Source of the DNA: an uncultured Oscillatoriales cyanobacterium
Lineage (GTDB): Bacteria; Cyanobacteriota; Cyanobacteriia; Cyanobacteriales; Microcoleaceae
Assembly (NCBI GenBank): GCA_903893625.1
Contig: CAITND010000075.1
Coordinates: forward strand, 1-38,054
DNA length: 38,054 nucleotides
Direction: 5' to 3'
Shown piece after piece: positions 35,491 through 38,054 of this stretch. A program made the translations under genes and the position numbers. The notes beneath the pieces were generated by a model that made no database searches, was not told the origin of the DNA, and was given only the letters and a program-made list of their open reading frames with translations. Each line of letters starts with the position of its first letter. Position 1 is the stretch's first letter.

Positions 35491-36648
35491 TTACCAGGAG
35501 TTAAGGGAACTAATCTCTCCAGCTTGAACGCTTAAAATTTGAGTATGTTTTAACCATTGAGCATCAAAAGCTCCTAAATGGGTGGCTGTAATTAAGGTTT
35601 GAAACCGATCGCCAATGGCATCTATAAGTTGATTTTGTCGATGCAAATCTAATTCGGCTAAGACATCATCTAATAGGAGTAATGGCGGTTCTCCAACAAC
35701 CTCCTCAATCAGTTGTAATTCCGCTAATTTTAGAGCTAAAACTAACGTCCGTTGTTGACCCGATGAGCCATAATTCCGAGCCAGGGTTTGATTAATTGTA
35801 AATATAACATCATCTCGATGGGGCCCAACTAAGGAAATCCCTTGTTTTTTTTCGGCGATCGCCCTGGTGGTCATTTTATCAAAAAAAGCCTGTTGAATTT
35901 GTTCCGGTGGAGCCGTTGATAAACTTTGATTTTGTAACGGTAAATTAACATTCGGTTGATAAATTATTTCTAATAACTCCGTACTTCCACTAATAGATTG
36001 ATGCCAAGCTTGAGCCAAAGGAACTAAACGTTCTAAAACCCGATCGCGGCGTCGTAAAACACGGGTTCCGGCTACGGCTAATTGAGTATCCCAAAGTTCT
36101 AATTCCGCTTGTTTCTGAGTTTCCGTTTCTTCGGGATTTTGTTTAATTTGTTTTAATAGGGCATTGCGTTGACGCAGAACTTGATTATATTGTTGTAAAA
36201 TATAAGCATAAATCGGTTCTAACTGTACTAATAAACGATCTAACCAATTGCGTCGATGTTCAGGGCCACCTCGAACTAATTCTAAATCTAAGCTCGAAAA
36301 TTGAACCACATTTAACACACTCAAAAAATCCAATTGTCGCCGCAAGGATTGACCATTCAGATAAACCGTTCGCCCTCCTTGGGAGCGCAGGGTAATCCCT
36401 AAATCCAATGTTCCCACATCGCGTTCTACGGTAGCACTCACCTGTGCGGTGGGTTGAGGATCAAAAATCAAATCCCGATCCCGACTCACCCGATGACTTT
36501 TGAGAGTTGAAAGTAACTCGACCGCTTCTAATAAATTCGATTTTCCCTGAGCATTATTTCCTAATAAAATTGTTTTGGGGGCTTCAAACAGGACTTTTTG
36601 ATCGGCATAGTTGCGAAACTGCCATAGATGTAACAATTTTAAATACAT
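35491..36648 (-). CDS. recF: DNA recombination and repair protein RecF
   Basis: A 385-residue SMC-like ATPase that helps load RecA at single-strand gaps together with RecO and RecR. The ATG at 36648 is used; a TTG at 36660 would add four residues. The N-terminus MYLKLLHLWQFRNYADQKV is typical, with Walker A GNNAQGKS at residues 30-37. The ABC-type signature SSGQQRTLVLALKLAELQL and Walker B PLLLLDDVLAELD are both present, followed by the D-loop region and the ITATHLG switch. The length is normal. It is not next to dnaA, dnaN or gyrB here, which is usual for cyanobacteria. It heads a leftward series with two kinases and nadK. Confidence 0.96.
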   Translation of the reverse strand: MYLKLLHLWQFRNYADQKVLFEAPKTILLGNNAQGKSNLLEAVELLSTLKSHRVSRDRDLIFDPQPTAQVSATVERDVGTLDLGITLRSQGGRTVYLNGQSLRRQLDFLSVLNVVQFSSLDLELVRGGPEHRRNWLDRLLVQLEPIYAYILQQYNQVLRQRNALLKQIKQNPEETETQKQAELELWDTQLAVAGTRVLRRRDRVLERLVPLAQAWHQSISGSTELLEIIYQPNVNLPLQNQSLSTAPPEQIQQAFFDKMTTRAIAEKKQGISLVGPHRDDVIFTINQTLARNYGSSGQQRTLVLALKLAELQLIEEVVGEPPLLLLDDVLAELDLHRQNQLIDAIGDRFQTLITATHLGAFDAQWLKHTQILSVQAGEISSLNSW

Positions 36649-36732
36649 ATTCAATTCCAAACCTACCTGAACAGCCCTGATTTTCAGGAGCGACTTAGAG
36701 GACTAAGGGAGTTAAACCATTATGAGAGTACG

Positions 36733-36800
36733 GTGGCGATTCCTCTGCTAATCTTTGACATACTCCCTACGGCTAAAGCTGAGGGATTCTTGTTCATGGT
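36733..36800 (-). ncRNA. Right end of the IS200/IS605-type element; probable 3' part of the TnpB guide RNA
   Basis: Directly downstream of the tnpB stop, the minus strand reads GAATCCCTCAGCTTTAGCC then GTAGGGAGTATGTCAA, an imperfect hairpin (CCCT with AGGG, AGC with GCC-type inner pairing) and the TATGTCAA end. This matches the right-end form often seen in cyanobacterial TnpB elements. In such elements the overlapping non-coding RNA ends here, and the bases just past the end (36735-36754, read on the minus strand) act as the guide. The exact RNA 5' end cannot be placed. Confidence 0.5.
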
Positions 36801-38036
36801 TCACAGAAGTCCACTTGCTATATCTGGTTTCCCATCAATAGTAGAGGCGGTATTCTCCCCATGCTTTCCCGATTGCTCGGCAGATCCCTTTTGCCCAAAG
36901 GTACTGTTTTGCCATTCCATCCCCAAAATTCCCATACCCTTCTGAAGAATATTAATTGCCGCATTTGTATCACGACAAATCTCTATTCCACAATTAGGAC
37001 ATGAGTGAGTTCTGGTACTCAATGACTTTTTCACCCGACGACCACAGCTAGAACAATCTTGAGAGGTATAGTTAGGTGAAACAGCCACAACTGCCTTATC
37101 CCAGATTTTTCCGTAGTAGTCTAGCCATTGGGTGAATTGATACCAACTAGCATCGGAAATTGACTTAGCCAAGTGGTGATTCTTGACCAGATTCGACACC
37201 TTTAAATCTTCATAGACAATCACATCGTTAGAGTGAACCACGCACCGAGCTTGCTTAATCGCCCAGTCTTTACGTTGTCTCTGAATCTTTAGGTGGATTT
37301 TACCCAGTCTTTTCCGAGCTTTATGATAATTATTAGATTGGGGTTTTGCCCCTTTCACAAACTTTTTACTTAATTGTTTTTGAGCCTTTTTGAGTTGGCG
37401 CTCGGATTTCCTTAAGTATTGGGGGTACACTACGGCGTTGTCATTTTGATCTTTAAAGAAATACTTTAATCCCAGGTCTAAACCGACAACATTGCCAGTG
37501 TATTCAACCTGTTCCTTGCGGTTAGCATCAAAGCAAAATTGGGCATAATAGCCATCTGCTCTTTTGACCACGCGAACACGATTAATTTTTAATCGAAACA
37601 GGTCTTCCCTTGTTTCATTGTTGCAATAAATAGATAGGGTTCCTATATCAAAGCCATCGGTGAAAGCAATATTCATGCAGTCACCAGATAGTTTCCATCC
37701 AGAAACTTTGTACTCTACAGAGCGACAATGTTTTTTGAATTTAGGATAGCCTTTTTTCTTTTCTTTCTTTCTGCAACGACTGTAGAAACTAGAGATAGAA
37801 GCATAAGCACGTTCTGCACTAGCTTGACGAGCCGCCGAATTTAACTTTCTGGCAAAAGGAAATTCTTTGGCTAAATCTTTGCATAGTGTGTATAACCCAG
37901 CCTTACCCACTCCCTGATTATCCATCCAGTGCCGAACACATTTGTTTCTAATAAATTGTGCGGTACGAATCGCTTCATCAAGAGCTAGGTATTGCTCCTT
38001 GGTTCCGTGCAGTAGTTTGGCTTCTCTAATTAACAT
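36801..38036 (-). CDS. tnpB: TnpB (IS200/IS605-type RNA-guided nuclease), complete
   Basis: A 411-residue complete TnpB. All parts of the split RuvC nuclease are present: VVGLDLGLKYFF (first Asp), VIVYEDLKVSNL (Glu) and ICRDTNAAINIL (last Asp). A four-Cys zinc finger, CSSCGRRVKK then CPNCG, lies between the last two. The N-terminal OrfB helix-turn-helix region includes KGYPKFKKH. The tail after the last catalytic Asp is long and Gly/Ser-rich (GSAEQSGKHGENTASTIDG), reaching into the region that codes for the guide RNA. No tnpA is seen next to it, so it may be an orphan or non-autonomous element. It is of a different lineage from the TnpB at 1-663. The ATG at 38036 has no obvious ribosome site. 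Confidence 0.93.
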   Translation of the reverse strand: MLIREAKLLHGTKEQYLALDEAIRTAQFIRNKCVRHWMDNQGVGKAGLYTLCKDLAKEFPFARKLNSAARQASAERAYASISSFYSRCRKKEKKKGYPKFKKHCRSVEYKVSGWKLSGDCMNIAFTDGFDIGTLSIYCNNETREDLFRLKINRVRVVKRADGYYAQFCFDANRKEQVEYTGNVVGLDLGLKYFFKDQNDNAVVYPQYLRKSERQLKKAQKQLSKKFVKGAKPQSNNYHKARKRLGKIHLKIQRQRKDWAIKQARCVVHSNDVIVYEDLKVSNLVKNHHLAKSISDASWYQFTQWLDYYGKIWDKAVVAVSPNYTSQDCSSCGRRVKKSLSTRTHSCPNCGIEICRDTNAAINILQKGMGILGMEWQNSTFGQKGSAEQSGKHGENTASTIDGKPDIASGLL

Positions 38037-38054
38037 GATTTAAGTTGATCATGG

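Overview
The window looks like a piece of a cyanobacterial chromosome, most probably a filamentous Oscillatoriales-type organism (Planktothrix or Microcoleus-like; genus is inference). The signs are low GC, many copies of the HIP1 octamer GCGATCGC inside and between genes, a cyanobacterial style of CoaX, DUF29 and Uma2 families, and multi-PAS hybrid kinases with Cache sensor domains. No tRNA, rRNA or CRISPR array was seen.

Layout. 1-1000: a TnpB gene running off the left edge, next to the stump of a broken peroxiredoxin (bcp) gene. 1095-9690: core-type genes: Nudix hydrolase, an alpha/beta-hydrolase-fold protein without its catalytic residues, type III pantothenate kinase (coaX), the tail of a lost histidine kinase, a complete Cache-HAMP hybrid kinase, a DUF2079 membrane protein, dxr and a TPR protein. 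9858-15801: an accessory block with a defence flavour: a HEPN/Abi_2-like protein, two tandemly duplicated Uma2-type nucleases, a shortened RelN-like antitoxin, and a 1175-residue single-chain restriction-modification protein that joins nuclease, adenine methylase and two specificity domains. 16327-20041: a secreted protein with an Asp-rich loop, an FAD reductase of the geranylgeranyl reductase type, a third Uma2 protein and mtnA. 20042-23683: an insertion-sequence graveyard: a decayed IS630-type remnant, HIP1-rich short repeats, a complete but mutated IS630-type element inside a GIY-YIG gene, an unexplained gene fragment, a fourth Uma2 gene, a DUF29 gene and a 193-bp element with perfect 25-bp inverted ends. 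23684-36648: a long leftward run of topA, eno, nadK, a REC-histidine kinase, a six-PAS hybrid kinase and recF. 36733-38036: a second, complete TnpB of a different lineage with its right-end hairpin.

How the genes relate. recF, the six-PAS kinase, the REC kinase and nadK are closely spaced or overlapping on the minus strand and may be co-transcribed; the two kinases are probably one signalling pair. The most informative region is 10.6-15.8 kb. The last part of the restriction enzyme's specificity domain is found again, already broken by a shared stop codon, upstream of each of the two Uma2 copies. This shows that a unit of about 739 bp (antitoxin tail, specificity-domain relic, Uma2 gene) was built first and then duplicated. 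The two TnpB genes at the edges, the IS630 copies, the inverted-repeat element and several gene stumps show repeated mobile-element traffic between conserved housekeeping genes.
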